This document shows, piece after piece, positions 16,595 to 26,035 of a DNA stretch of 64,000 nt. Source of the DNA: Rhizobium rosettiformans (GTDB taxonomy: Bacteria > Pseudomonadota > Alphaproteobacteria > Rhizobiales > Rhizobiaceae); the NCBI RefSeq assembly GCF_016806065.1, contig NZ_CP032405.1:1100501-1164500 (forward strand), written 5' to 3'. The translations under genes and the position numbers were made by a program. How positions within the stretch are numbered: position 1 is the first letter of the stretch; each line of letters begins with the position of its first letter. The notes beneath the pieces were generated by a model that made no database searches, had not been told where the DNA came from, and was given only the letters and a program-made list of their open reading frames with translations.

Positions 16595-17484
16595 GCGCGC
16601 CGGCAACCGAACTCGCCACCTACAATTTCGCCTATCTGGACGAACAGACCAAGCGCATGATCCGCCGCGCGATCCTGAAGGCAATCGCCATCCCCGGCTA
16701 TCAGGTCCCCTTCGCCTCGCGCGAAATGCCGATGCCCTATGGCTGGGGCACGGGCGGCGTGCAGGTCACCGCCTCGATCATCGGTCATGACGACACGCTG
16801 AAGGTCATCGACCAGGGCGCCGACGACACGACCAATGCCGTGTCTATCCGCGCCTTCTTCCAGAAGGTCGCAAACGTAGCCGTCACCACCAAGACCAGCG
16901 AAGCGACGATCATCCAGACCCGCCACCGCATTCCGGAAGAGATGCTGAGGGAAGGCCAGGTTTTGGTTTACCAGGTGCCGATCCCGGAACCGCTGCGTTT
17001 CCTGGAGCCGCGCGAGACCGAGACGCGCAAGATGCATGCACTCGAAGAATACGGCCTTATGCATGTGAAGCTCTACGAAGACATCGCCAGGCACGGCCGC
17101 ATCGCCACGACCTATGCCTATCCGGTGAAGGTCGAGGGCCGCTACGTGATGGACCCCTCGCCGACGCCAAAATTCGACAATCCGAAGATGCACATGTCGG
17201 AGGCGCTTCAGCTCTTCGGCGCCGGCCGCGAGAAACGGATCTATGCGGTCCCGCCCTTCACTGAAGTCGTCAGCCTCGACTTCGAGGACCACCCCTTCGA
17301 GATCCAGACCTTCGACAAGCCCTGCGCGCTCTGCGGCGCCCACAACGTCTATCTCGACGAGGTCGTGCTCGACGACAAGGGCGGCCGGATGTTCGTCTGC
17401 TCCGATACCGATCACTGCGAGACGCGCCAGGCCGATGGCCATGTCGGCGAAATGCTCGCCCAGCAAAAGGAGGCCGCCGAATGA
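16591..17484 (+). CDS. phnJ: PhnJ, radical-SAM C-P lyase
   Basis: Catalytic subunit that cleaves the carbon-phosphorus bond of ribose 1-methylphosphonate 5-phosphate, releasing methane or another hydrocarbon. It has 297 residues. The iron-sulfur cysteines keep the E. coli spacing C-x2-C-x21-C, with a further Cys five residues on (the C272 equivalent); they lie near residues 244-273. The start chosen (MSAPATELATYNFAYLDEQ) overlaps the phnI stop; the open frame extending back to 16249 is out-of-frame phnI sequence. The stop overlaps phnK (ATGA). Confidence 0.97.
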   Translation: MSAPATELATYNFAYLDEQTKRMIRRAILKAIAIPGYQVPFASREMPMPYGWGTGGVQVTASIIGHDDTLKVIDQGADDTTNAVSIRAFFQKVANVAVTTKTSEATIIQTRHRIPEEMLREGQVLVYQVPIPEPLRFLEPRETETRKMHALEEYGLMHVKLYEDIARHGRIATTYAYPVKVEGRYVMDPSPTPKFDNPKMHMSEALQLFGAGREKRIYAVPPFTEVVSLDFEDHPFEIQTFDKPCALCGAHNVYLDEVVLDDKGGRMFVCSDTDHCETRQADGHVGEMLAQQKEAAE

Positions 17485-18257
17485 GCGACCAGCCGCTTCT
17501 GAAAGTTCGCAACCTCTCCAAGTTCTACGGCAGCCGGATCGGCTGCTCCAACGTCTCCTTCGACCTCTGGCCGGGTGAAGTGCTCGCCATCGTCGGCGAA
17601 AGCGGCTCGGGCAAAACGACGCTTCTGAACTGCCTCTCGACCCGGCTGATGCCGACGACCGGCAGCGTCGACTACCACATGCGCGATGGCCAGTACCGCG
17701 AGCTCTACCATATGGGCGAGGCCGAGCGCCGCTTCCTGATGCGCACCGACTGGGGTTTCGTGCACCAGAACCCGGCTGACGGCCTGCGCATGACGGTCTC
17801 TGCCGGCGCCAATGTCGGTGAACGTCTGATGGCCGTCGGCGATCGCCACTATGGCCGCATCCGCCAGACGGCGAGCGAATGGCTGGAGCGCGTCGAGATC
17901 TCGACCGATCGTATCGACGACCAGCCGCGCGCCTTCTCCGGCGGCATGCGCCAGCGTCTGCAGATTGCGCGCAATCTCGTCACCGGCCCGCGTCTGGTCT
18001 TTATGGACGAACCGACCGGCGGCCTCGACGTCTCGGTCCAGGCCCGCCTCCTCGATCTTGTCCGCGGCCTCGTCAACGACCTCGGCCTCTCGGCCATCGT
18101 CGTCACCCACGACCTTGCAGTCGCCCGCCTACTCTCGCACCGAATGATGGTGATGAAGGACGGCCATGTCATCGAGCAAGGCCTGACCGACCGCGTCCTC
18201 GACGATCCGCGCGAACCCTATACCCAGCTGCTCGTATCCTCGATCCTTCAGGTCTGA
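17481..18257 (+). CDS. phnK: PhnK, ATP-binding protein of the C-P lyase complex
   Basis: ABC-type ATPase of 258 residues, resembling oligopeptide transporter ATPases but known to bind the PhnGHIJ core rather than a permease. Walker A GESGSGKT (near 36), signature FSGGMRQRLQIARNL (near 152), Walker B LVFMDEPTGGLDV (near 173) and the switch histidine in VTHDL are intact. It is coupled to phnJ and precedes phnL by 24 bases. Confidence 0.96.
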   Translation: MSDQPLLKVRNLSKFYGSRIGCSNVSFDLWPGEVLAIVGESGSGKTTLLNCLSTRLMPTTGSVDYHMRDGQYRELYHMGEAERRFLMRTDWGFVHQNPADGLRMTVSAGANVGERLMAVGDRHYGRIRQTASEWLERVEISTDRIDDQPRAFSGGMRQRLQIARNLVTGPRLVFMDEPTGGLDVSVQARLLDLVRGLVNDLGLSAIVVTHDLAVARLLSHRMMVMKDGHVIEQGLTDRVLDDPREPYTQLLVSSILQV

Positions 18258-18281
18258 CGGACGTCGCGAAAGGAAAACACC

Positions 18282-18989
18282 ATGCCGACCCCGCTCATCG
18301 TTTCGGAAGTCGCGAAAAGCTTCACCATGCATTTGCGCGGTGGCCTCGTCCTGCCCGTCGTGGCCAATGTCTCTTTCTCCGTCGCAGCAGGGGAATGCGT
18401 CGTGCTCGGCGGCCCCTCGGGCATCGGCAAGAGCTCGATCCTGAAGATGCTCTACGGCAATTACGCCGTCGACCAGGGCCAGATCCTCGTCAACCACGGC
18501 GGCCGCATCGTCGACATCGCCTCGGCCGATCCCCGCACGGTGCTTGAAGTCCGCCGCGGCACGCTGGGTTATGTTAGCCAGTTCCTGCGCACCGTCCCGC
18601 GCGTCTCGACACTCGACGTAGTCGCCGAACCGCTCGTCGCACGCGGTGTGCAGGCAGACGAAGCACGCGAACGGGCGAGTGAACTCTTAAGCCGGCTAAA
18701 CTTGCCGCGCGATCTCTGGCAACTGCCGCCCTCCACCTTCTCGGGTGGCGAGCAGCAGCGCGTCAACATCGCCCGTGGCTTCATCACCGACCACGCCGTG
18801 CTGTTGCTCGATGAGCCGACCGCCTCGCTCGACGCAGCCAACCGCGCAGTCGTGGTCTCGATGATCCGCGCCAAGAAGGAAGCCGGTGTAGCCCTGCTCG
18901 GCATCTTCCATGACGAGGAAGTGCGCGAAGCCGTCGCAGACCGCATTCTCGACGTCATGCAGTTTTCGCCGCGAAAGGTCGCGGCATGA
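18282..18989 (+). CDS. phnL: PhnL, ATP-binding protein of the C-P lyase pathway
   Basis: ABC-type ATPase of 235 residues, required with PhnGHI for the ATP-phosphonate coupling step. Walker [10 protein letters not shown], signature [15 protein letters not shown] and Walker [13 protein letters not shown] are intact; the switch position is HDEE. A GAAAGGAAA ribosome-binding site precedes the start. The stop overlaps the acetyltransferase start (ATGA). Confidence 0.95.
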   Translation: MPTPLIVSEVAKSFTMHLRGGLVLPVVANVSFSVAAGECVVLGGPSGIGKSSILKMLYGNYAVDQGQILVNHGGRIVDIASADPRTVLEVRRGTLGYVSQFLRTVPRVSTLDVVAEPLVARGVQADEARERASELLSRLNLPRDLWQLPPSTFSGGEQQRVNIARGFITDHAVLLLDEPTASLDAANRAVVVSMIRAKKEAGVALLGIFHDEEVREAVADRILDVMQFSPRKVAA

Positions 18990-19600
18990 CAAAAAAACTC
19001 GGTACTACGCCTCTGGTCCACGAGACGGCGCGGGTCGTCAATTCGACACTCGGACGCTACACGGAAGTCGCCGATCGATGCCGCCTCGATGAAGTCGAGC
19101 TGGGTGATTATTCCTACATCATGCAGGATGGCTCTGTCTGGTGCGCGACGATCGGCAAATTTGCCAACATCGCAGCCGCCGTCCGCATCAACGCCACCAA
19201 TCACCCGACCTGGCGCCCGACACTGCACCACTTCACCTATCGCGCGGCGGACTACTTTGACGGCGCCGACAACGACCACGACTTCTTTGCCTGGCGTCGC
19301 GACAATCGCGTCGTGATCGGCAACGATGTCTGGATCGGCCACGGCGCGACAGTGCTGCCGGGGGTGACCGTCGGTGACGGTGCGGTGATTGGCGCCGGCG
19401 CCGTGGTCTCCCGCAACGTCGAGCCCTACACTATCGTCGGCGGTGTGCCGGCCAAACTCATTCGCGAGCGATTTCCACGTCCGGTGGCAGAACGCATGCA
19501 GGCGCTCGCCTGGTGGGACTGGGATCACGACCGGCTCTTCGCAGCACTCGACGATTTTCGTCACCTGGAGGCAGAAGAATTCGTCCAGAAGTACGCCTAA
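18986..19600 (+). CDS. Hexapeptide-repeat acetyltransferase of the phosphonate operon
   Basis: A 204-residue left-handed beta-helix transferase of the phosphonate-associated xenobiotic/chloramphenicol acetyltransferase type. The hexapeptide region includes [19 protein letters not shown] and ends with [11 protein letters not shown]. The active-site His would be in ATNHPTW near 73. The fixed position after phnL in many rhizobia suggests it acetylates an aminoalkylphosphonate, as PhnO does, but that is inferred. It is translationally coupled to phnL and is the last gene before a new promoter region. Confidence 0.9.
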   Translation: MTKKLGTTPLVHETARVVNSTLGRYTEVADRCRLDEVELGDYSYIMQDGSVWCATIGKFANIAAAVRINATNHPTWRPTLHHFTYRAADYFDGADNDHDFFAWRRDNRVVIGNDVWIGHGATVLPGVTVGDGAVIGAGAVVSRNVEPYTIVGGVPAKLIRERFPRPVAERMQALAWWDWDHDRLFAALDDFRHLEAEEFVQKYA

Positions 19601-19648
19601 GCCAAATAACTTCAATGGCTTGGATGATTTAACAAATCCGACACAAAA

Positions 19649-19666
19649 CTGACATTGGCGCTTCAC
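19649..19666 (+). promoter_or_regulatory. Possible Pho box upstream of phnC
   Basis: CTGACAT-TGGC-GCTTCAC has a good first half (6 of 7) and a poor second half (TCA kept). TAATGC (19677-19682) lies 10 bases further on as a possible -10. A start there would put transcription after the ATG at 19683 and so supports the phnC start at 19722. Confidence 0.4.
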
Positions 19667-19721
19667 GGGTCCCCGCTAATGCATGTCCAGCACCGCAATC
19701 AATGACGGCGAAGGAAAGACG

Positions 19722-20579
19722 ATGCGCTTCAGGCTGGACAACCTCACTCGCCAGTTCGGGACCAACAAGGCCGTGGATTCCGTGACCCTGGAAATCCCCG
19801 CAGGCCAGATGGTCGGCGTCATCGGTCGCTCAGGCGCCGGCAAGTCGACGCTTCTGCGCATGATCAACCGCCTCGTCGATCCGACCTCCGGCAGCATCCG
19901 CTTCGGCGATCTCGAGATCTCCAATCTGCATGGCACGGCGCTGCGCAACTGGCAGCGCGACTGCGCCATGATCTTCCAGCAGTTCAACCTGGTCCCACGC
20001 CTCGACGTACTGACCAACGTTCTGCTTGGCCGGCTGAACCATCGCTCGACAGCCCTTTCGATCCTCAACGTCTTCTCTCGCGAAGAGCGCCTGATGGCGA
20101 TCGCAGCCCTCGAGCGGCTCGGCATCGAGCAGACCGCCCTCCAGGCCGCTGGCACGCTTTCGGGTGGCCAGCAGCAGCGCGTGGCGATTGCCCGTGCGCT
20201 CATGCAGTCGCCTAAGATGATCCTTGCCGACGAGCCGATCGCCTCGCTCGATCCCCTGAACGCCAAGATCGTCATGGACGCGCTGCGCGACATTAACGAG
20301 CGCGAAGGCATCACCGTCATGACCAACCTGCACACGCTCGATACGGCCCGCAATTACTGCGAGCGCATCATCGGCATGGCACGTGGCCGTGTGGTCTTCG
20401 ACGGCACACCGGCCGAACTGACGGCGGAAGCCGTGCACGAGATCTACGGCGCCGACCAGTATGGCGCCGGCATCGATGAAACGATGACCTCGACGAGCAT
20501 CACCATCGCGCATCAGGACAACGAACAGCGCAAGATTCCATCCGCTGGCCTGCGCCCTCTCGCCGTTGCCGAGGCCTGA
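19722..20579 (+). CDS. phnC: PhnC, phosphonate ABC transporter ATPase
   Basis: ATPase of the PhnCDE phosphonate importer, 285 residues from MRFRLDNLT. Walker [10 protein letters not shown], signature [15 protein letters not shown], Walker [13 protein letters not shown] and the switch histidine in NLHTLD are intact. The start at 19722 has AAGGAAAG before it; an in-frame ATG at 19683 has none. In Sinorhizobium the orthologous system (phoCDET) also carries phosphate. The C-terminal 40 residues after IYG are a family-variable tail. Confidence 0.94.
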   Translation: MRFRLDNLTRQFGTNKAVDSVTLEIPAGQMVGVIGRSGAGKSTLLRMINRLVDPTSGSIRFGDLEISNLHGTALRNWQRDCAMIFQQFNLVPRLDVLTNVLLGRLNHRSTALSILNVFSREERLMAIAALERLGIEQTALQAAGTLSGGQQQRVAIARALMQSPKMILADEPIASLDPLNAKIVMDALRDINEREGITVMTNLHTLDTARNYCERIIGMARGRVVFDGTPAELTAEAVHEIYGADQYGAGIDETMTSTSITIAHQDNEQRKIPSAGLRPLAVAEA

Positions 20580-20657
20580 GCCACGAAGATCGCTGGCCCT
20601 GCGACAAGGGCGACACGTCAAGACATATCCTCATCCTACGAAACAGGAGATGAACTC

Positions 20658-21563
20658 ATGTTGAAGAAGACCCTGCTCGCCACGGCGGCTCTCGTTGCCC
20701 TTGCTTCCGGCGTCCATGCCGAAGACCTCAAGGAATTCCGCATCGGCATCCTCGGCGGCGAAAACGAAGCCGACCGCCTGCGCAATTTCCAGTGCATGAC
20801 CGAAAAGCTGCCGGCCGCTCTCGGCGTCGAAAAGGTCTCGCTCTTCCCGGCCGCCGATTATGACGGCGTTGTTCAGGGCCTTCTCGGCGGCACGCTCGAT
20901 TACGCCGAACTCGGCGCTTCCGCCTACGCCAAGGTCTATCTTGCCAAGGCTGACGCCGTTGAGCCGATCCTGACCACCGTCCAGACCGACGGCTCCAGCG
21001 GCTACTATTCGATCATGGTTGCTCGCAAGGATTCGGGCATCTCCAAGATCGAAGACGTCAAGGGCAAGAAGCTCGGCTACGCCGATCCGGACTCGACCTC
21101 GGGCTACCTCGTTCCCCTCGTCACCCTGCCGGAAGCCCTCGGCGCTCCGGTTGATCAGGTTGTCGCCTCCACCGGTTTCGGCGGCGGCCACGAGAACCTC
21201 GTTCTCGAAGTCGTCAAGGGCACCTTCGACGTCGGCACCACCTGGGGTTCGGGCGTCGGTGATTTCAAGGATGGCTACACCTCCGGTAACCTGCGCAAGA
21301 TGGTCGACAAGGGCGTCCTGAACATGGACGACCTCGTCGAAGTCTGGAAGTCCCCGCTGATCCCGAACGGACCGATCGTCGTCCGCACCTCGATGAACGA
21401 GGACATGAAGACGAAGTTCAAGCAGTTCATGGTCGATCTTCCGAAATCTGATCCGGACTGCTTCTCGGCGGTCCAGGGTGGCGATTTCTCGGGCTACACC
21501 GAAGTCAACGTCGACTTCTACAAGCCGATCATCGACGCCCGCAAGGCGACCATCGGCGGCTGA
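20658..21563 (+). CDS. phnD: PhnD, phosphonate-binding periplasmic protein
   Basis: Substrate-binding protein of 301 residues with a signal peptide (MLKKTLLATAALVALASGVHA, cleavage before EDLKEF). The mature part has the PhnD features: binding-site Tyr in PAADYDGVVQGLLGG and the SSGYYS, SGYLVP and GGGHENL stretches. It is encoded just before the two permeases. A hairpin follows it and may let phnD be expressed above the permeases. A strong AACAGGAG site precedes the ATG. Confidence 0.96.
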   Translation: MLKKTLLATAALVALASGVHAEDLKEFRIGILGGENEADRLRNFQCMTEKLPAALGVEKVSLFPAADYDGVVQGLLGGTLDYAELGASAYAKVYLAKADAVEPILTTVQTDGSSGYYSIMVARKDSGISKIEDVKGKKLGYADPDSTSGYLVPLVTLPEALGAPVDQVVASTGFGGGHENLVLEVVKGTFDVGTTWGSGVGDFKDGYTSGNLRKMVDKGVLNMDDLVEVWKSPLIPNGPIVVRTSMNEDMKTKFKQFMVDLPKSDPDCFSAVQGGDFSGYTEVNVDFYKPIIDARKATIGG

Positions 21564-21582
21564 TCGCTGACGGTACAAATGG

Positions 21583-21611
21583 GACCGCCGGTCGGGACAC
21601 CGCCGGCGGTC
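21583..21611 (+). terminator. Intra-operon hairpin between phnD and phnE1
   Basis: GACCGCCGG (21583-21591) pairs perfectly with CCGGCGGTC (21603-21611), followed by TTTCCTT. It fits a partial terminator or 3'-end stabiliser, which commonly raises binding-protein levels above permease levels. Confidence 0.55.
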
Positions 21612-21645
21612 TTTCCTTGAAGTCTTTTCCAGAGGATTTGCAGTG

Positions 21646-22608
21646 ATGGCCATGACGGCGACACAGCCCACACTGAGCGAGCGCGGCGCAGTCGTCGAGC
21701 GCCATTGGCAGGAACTGGCGGCGAAAAGGCGCATCTATACCGGCCTTGGCGCCGTGATCCTGCTCCTCGCCGTGACCGGTTCACTCTGGTTCGCCAACGA
21801 GACCAATGCCGGCAAGTTCTTCGACCGGCTGCCCTACCTTTTTGACTTCGTGGGCGAACTCGTTCCCCGCGACGGTTGGGAGATCTGGCGGGCCCTGTTT
21901 GACCTGCCCTCCCCCTATGACGACGGCAGCTTGAAATACAATTATCCGGAGGGTCGGTTCTACATCACCGACAGCCTCTACATCCCCGAATACTTCCACA
22001 AGATGCTGGAGACGGTGAACATCGCGCTCCTGTCCACCGTGATCGCGATGATCTTCGGCTATGCGCTCGCCTTCCTTGCAGCCAAGAACACCATGCCGAG
22101 CGCCTGGATCCGCTGGCCGGTGCGCCGTTACATGGAGATCCTGCGCGCCTTTCCGGAAGTGGTCATCGCTGGCTTCTTCCTCGCAATCCTGTCGCTTGGT
22201 CCCATCCCCGCCATCATCGCGGTGACGATCCACACCATCGGCGCACTCGGCAAGATGTTCTTCGAAGTCATCGAGAATGCCGACATGCGACCGGATGAGG
22301 GCCTGCGGGCTGTCGGAGCCAACTGGTTCGAGCGCGTCTGGTTTGCCATCACGCCCCAGGTGATGCCGAATTTCATGAGCTACTTCCTGCTGCGTCTGGA
22401 GATCAACGTGCGCGCCTCCACGATCATCGGCGCCGTCGGCGGCGGCGGGATCGGCGAAGCCCTGCGCCTGTCGATCGGTCAGGGCCACGAAGCCAAGACG
22501 CTCGCCATCATCCTTCTGCTTTTGTCGACAGTCATCGCCGTCGACCAGTTCTCCGCATGGCTGCGCCGCAAGCTTGTCGGCGAGCAGTCTTTCCAGTCGG
22601 TCACGTGA
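21646..22608 (+). CDS. phnE: PhnE1, phosphonate ABC transporter permease
   Basis: Inner-membrane permease of 320 residues. One hydrophobic segment (near 33-52), a periplasmic stretch of about 70 residues, then the binding-protein-dependent transport domain with the EAA-like loop ENADMRPDEGLRAVGANWFERVWFAITPQVMP near 205. Together with PhnE2 it should form a heterodimeric channel. AGAGGA precedes a GTG-ATG pair; the ATG is used here. Followed by phnE2 after seven bases. Confidence 0.94.
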   Translation: MAMTATQPTLSERGAVVERHWQELAAKRRIYTGLGAVILLLAVTGSLWFANETNAGKFFDRLPYLFDFVGELVPRDGWEIWRALFDLPSPYDDGSLKYNYPEGRFYITDSLYIPEYFHKMLETVNIALLSTVIAMIFGYALAFLAAKNTMPSAWIRWPVRRYMEILRAFPEVVIAGFFLAILSLGPIPAIIAVTIHTIGALGKMFFEVIENADMRPDEGLRAVGANWFERVWFAITPQVMPNFMSYFLLRLEINVRASTIIGAVGGGGIGEALRLSIGQGHEAKTLAIILLLLSTVIAVDQFSAWLRRKLVGEQSFQSVT

Positions 22609-22615
22609 GGTTTCG

Positions 22616-24142
22616 ATGTCGATGATGAACGCTGCCGAACTGAACCGTCTGGCCGAACGCTATCCGCAGGTGCTGGAGCGCAGCCTCTGGCAACGCTATC
22701 GGATCCCGTTTTCGATCTGCACGCTTGCGCTTTATTTCCTGTTCTGCTGGTGGTTCTTTGCCATCGGCAAGACGATGTCGGAGGCAAACTGGGGCATCGC
22801 CGGCAACTATCTTGCCGATTGGGTCTCCTATGAGATTCGCCCGGAATTCGACATCGACCGCGACGGGGCGTTGACGATCAGTTATCCGCGCTTCGATCCC
22901 ATCGGGCCGAACCCAAACCCGGACTGGATCGAGACGAAACGCGAAACGATCACCCGGTCCGAGCCGCAGACCCCCGTGGCTGCAGCGCCGGCACCAACGG
23001 CCCCCACGCCGAACTCGACCTTCAGCTTCATGGCGTCCCCGAATCCGCAGGCATCAACTGCGACCTCGGGCACAGAGACCAATGTCGCCGCAGCCCAAGT
23101 GACGTCCGAGGAAGTGATCACCGAAGCACAGGTGGCACTCTCCGGCACGGCCCGTATCGACATTGCCGGTGATCGCGTCACGCTTGTACGCGGCGAAGAA
23201 ACGGTGACCCTGTTGCTCGATCCTGCCAAGGACACCGTGACGGTCGAAGGCGCACGTCCCGACTGGGTCGAGCAGCGCCTCGAAGGCGGCCGTGTCATCG
23301 CCTATTTCGGCTCCGCAGGCTGGATCGACGTGTCCTCTGATCGCGTCCGCGTCCGCAAGCGCTTCTTCGGCTGGGAGAGCTTCGTCTTTGACACCAACTC
23401 GCCCTTCTTCGGCCTCTCGTCCGGTGAAGTCTGGCAGACAATCACCTCCGGCGAACGCATCGACCCAAAGATGAGCAATCTGGCGCTGGCCTGGAACAAC
23501 ATCCTCTACAATGCGTCTTGGCAGCATCTCGACGTCTGGACCAAGCTCTTGCAGACCATCGTCATGGCCTTCATGGGTACGTTGCTTGCCATGCTGGTCG
23601 CCTTCCCGCTGTCCTTCGTCGCCGCGCGCAACATCACCCGCAACCGCCCGGTCAACCAGCTGACCAAGCGCTTCTTCGACTTCGTCCGCTCCGTCGACAT
23701 GCTGATCTGGGCGCTGTTCTTCACCCGGGCCTTCGGCCCAGGTCCGCTCGCCGGCATCTCTGCGATCTTCGTGACCGACTCGGGCACGCTCGGAAAGCTC
23801 TATGCCGAAGCGCTCGAAAACATCGACGACAAGCAGCGCGAGGGCGTCAAATCGGTCGGCGCGCCTTCGGCGGCGGTGCAGCGCTTCGGTGTCCTGCCGC
23901 AGGTCATGCCGGTCTTTGCCTCCCAGGCGCTCTATTTCTGGGAATCGAACACGCGATCGGCAACCATCATCGGTGCCGTCGGCGCCGGCGGCATCGGCCT
24001 CAAGCTCTGGGAAGCCATGCGCACCAATTCCGACTGGGAAAATGTCGCCTACATGGTGCTCCTGATCCTGATCGTGGTGTTCCTATTCGACGGCATCTCC
24101 AATAGCCTGCGCTCCCGCCTGATGGGCAAGAGCCGCCACTGA
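22616..24142 (+). CDS. phnE: PhnE2, long phosphonate ABC permease with extra periplasmic region
   Basis: A second permease of 508 residues, nearly twice the usual PhnE length. Segment one spans about 30-50. Residues 51-300 form an inserted, probably periplasmic region with an Ala/Pro/Thr linker (about 118-165) and a beta-rich part (about 170-285). The transport domain begins near WTKLLQTIVMAFMG and contains the EAA loop EALENIDDKQREGVKSVG. Rhizobial PhoT/PhnE2 proteins are known to be long; the role of the insert is not known. The start at 22616 follows GAGG; a longer frame overlaps phnE1. Confidence 0.93.
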   Translation: MSMMNAAELNRLAERYPQVLERSLWQRYRIPFSICTLALYFLFCWWFFAIGKTMSEANWGIAGNYLADWVSYEIRPEFDIDRDGALTISYPRFDPIGPNPNPDWIETKRETITRSEPQTPVAAAPAPTAPTPNSTFSFMASPNPQASTATSGTETNVAAAQVTSEEVITEAQVALSGTARIDIAGDRVTLVRGEETVTLLLDPAKDTVTVEGARPDWVEQRLEGGRVIAYFGSAGWIDVSSDRVRVRKRFFGWESFVFDTNSPFFGLSSGEVWQTITSGERIDPKMSNLALAWNNILYNASWQHLDVWTKLLQTIVMAFMGTLLAMLVAFPLSFVAARNITRNRPVNQLTKRFFDFVRSVDMLIWALFFTRAFGPGPLAGISAIFVTDSGTLGKLYAEALENIDDKQREGVKSVGAPSAAVQRFGVLPQVMPVFASQALYFWESNTRSATIIGAVGAGGIGLKLWEAMRTNSDWENVAYMVLLILIVVFLFDGISNSLRSRLMGKSRH

Positions 24143-24192
24143 TTCTGAGAGCGGGGTCCATTCCCGCGCCACCACACACGAAAGACATAGCC

Positions 24193-24894
24193 TTGCGTTA
24201 CGCCTTTTACTTCGCACCCTGCGCCGACGCACCGCTGAGCCAGACGGCGGCGGCTTGGCTGGGACGCGATGCCTTCACCGGGATTGAACATCCAAGAACG
24301 GCCGAAACGGATTTTCCGGCGGAAGAACTGGATGCTCTGACGGCCGATCCCCGGCGATACGGCTTTCACGCGACGCTCAAGGCGCCCTTTCACCTGGCCG
24401 AAGGCATGAGCGAAGCCGATTTGCTTGCCGAATTTGCCGCGTTCGCCGCGAAAACGGCGGCCTTCGAAGTCCCCTCGATTATCGTCGGCCAGCTTGGGCC
24501 GTTCTTCGCTCTGCTTCCCGAGACACTTCATCGGCCGCTGCAGCAATTCGCAGCCGATGTCGTAGAAACCTTCGAGCCCTTCCGCGCCCCGCTCTCCGAA
24601 GCGGATGTCGCAAGGCGCAAGGCGGACACACTGCCGCCGAGTCAGCGCCAAAATCTGCTGAACTGGGGCTACCCTTACGTCTTCGATGAGTTCCGCTTCC
24701 ACATGACGTTGACCGGGCCTGTATCGGACGCCCAGTCGCCTGCCATGGCCAATGTGCTCAACCTCCGCTTCGCCGATTTCATCGGCCGCCCTCTCCGGAT
24801 CGACGGCCTCGCGCTCTTCGTTGAGCCCGAGCGCGGCGCACCTTTCCTCGTCCATTCATGGCTGCCCTTAAAGGCCGCCCAACAAAACGGCTGA
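24193..24894 (+). CDS. DUF1045 phosphonate-operon protein, 2H phosphoesterase-like
   Basis: A 233-residue protein of the DUF1045 family found in phn operons. The start is TTG (MRYAFYFAPCADAPL), the position at which relatives begin; no ATG is nearby. Two HxT motifs are present, His59-Ala-Thr61 (YGFHATL) and His170-Met-Thr172 (FHMTLTG), the signature of 2H phosphoesterases, which open cyclic phosphodiesters. No phnP (phosphoribosyl 1,2-cyclic phosphate hydrolase) is present in the window, so this protein may take that step. That role is inferred. Followed by phnM after four bases. Confidence 0.9.
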   Translation: MRYAFYFAPCADAPLSQTAAAWLGRDAFTGIEHPRTAETDFPAEELDALTADPRRYGFHATLKAPFHLAEGMSEADLLAEFAAFAAKTAAFEVPSIIVGQLGPFFALLPETLHRPLQQFAADVVETFEPFRAPLSEADVARRKADTLPPSQRQNLLNWGYPYVFDEFRFHMTLTGPVSDAQSPAMANVLNLRFADFIGRPLRIDGLALFVEPERGAPFLVHSWLPLKAAQQNG

Positions 24895-24898
24895 CCCC

Positions 24899-26035
24899 AT
24901 GTCCGAACAGATCTTTTCCAATGCCCGCATCGTTCTCGAAGACCGGATCGTCGACGGCACAGTCGTGGTCCGTGATGGCCTGATCGCCGAAATCGAGGAG
25001 GGCCCGAGCCGCACCGGCGAGGACTTCGGCGGCGACTACCTGATCCCGGGCCTCGTCGAACTGCACACCGACCACCTGGAATCGCACTACTCCCCGCGTC
25101 CCGGCGTCCGCTGGCACATGACTTCGGCCATCCAGGCCCATGATGCGCAGATCGTCACCTCGGGCATCACCACGGTCTTCGACTGCCTGCGCATGGGCTC
25201 AGACGAGGACGGCGGCTTCGACAAGGGCGAGATGCGCGACATGGCGGATGCCATCCAGGCCGCGGAACGGGACGACAGGCTGCGGGCCGAGCACCTGATC
25301 CACCTGCGCTGCGAAGTTGCCTCAGACAACGTGCTGGAGCATTTCTCTGACTTTGAGAACGATCCGCATGTGCGTCTCGTCTCGCTGATGGACCATTCCC
25401 CGGGCCAGCGTCAGTTTCAGACGATGGAACAGTACACACTCTACTACAAGACCAAACGCGGCCTGACCGACGAGCAGTTCGCCCGCTTCGTCGAAAGCCG
25501 CCTCTCGCTGTCGGAGCGCTTTTCGACGGTGCATCGCGACACTCTCGCGAGGTCCTGCGCCGAGCGCGGGATCACGGTCGCCAGCCATGACGACGCAACG
25601 CTGGCCCATGTCGAGGAAGCCAAGGGGCACGGCGTCAAGCTCGCCGAATTCCCGACCAGCATCGAAGCCGCGGAAGCCTCGCACCAATCGGGCATGAGCG
25701 TGCTGATGGGCGCCCCCAACGTGGTCCGCGGCAAGTCGCATTCCGGCAACATCGCCGCCCGTGATCTCGCCAAGCGCGGTGTGCTCGACGTGCTTTCTTC
25801 CGACTATGTGCCGCTCAGCCTCCTGCATGCGAGCTTCGTGCTGGCCGACGAGATCGACGGCATTTCGCTGCCCCAGGCGATCGCCATGGTGACGGCGACG
25901 CCGGCGCGAACGGTAAGCCTTGACGACCGCGGCCGGATAGAAACCGGCCTTCGCGCAGATCTCGTGCGCGTCCGCCGCGACGCAGGCGTGCCGGTGATCC
26001 GTGCCGTCTGGCGGGAAGGGCGCCGGGTGGCCTGA
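24899..26035 (+). CDS. phnM: PhnM, ribose 1-methylphosphonate 5-triphosphate diphosphatase
   Basis: Amidohydrolase-family enzyme of 378 residues that removes pyrophosphate from alpha-D-ribose 1-methylphosphonate 5-triphosphate before PhnJ acts. Metal ligands are HTDH (near 45-48), a His in AHDAQIV and the later HDDATLAH motif with the catalytic Asp in LSSDYVP. Length and motifs are complete. It overlaps phnN by one base. Confidence 0.95.
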   Translation: MSEQIFSNARIVLEDRIVDGTVVVRDGLIAEIEEGPSRTGEDFGGDYLIPGLVELHTDHLESHYSPRPGVRWHMTSAIQAHDAQIVTSGITTVFDCLRMGSDEDGGFDKGEMRDMADAIQAAERDDRLRAEHLIHLRCEVASDNVLEHFSDFENDPHVRLVSLMDHSPGQRQFQTMEQYTLYYKTKRGLTDEQFARFVESRLSLSERFSTVHRDTLARSCAERGITVASHDDATLAHVEEAKGHGVKLAEFPTSIEAAEASHQSGMSVLMGAPNVVRGKSHSGNIAARDLAKRGVLDVLSSDYVPLSLLHASFVLADEIDGISLPQAIAMVTATPARTVSLDDRGRIETGLRADLVRVRRDAGVPVIRAVWREGRRVA

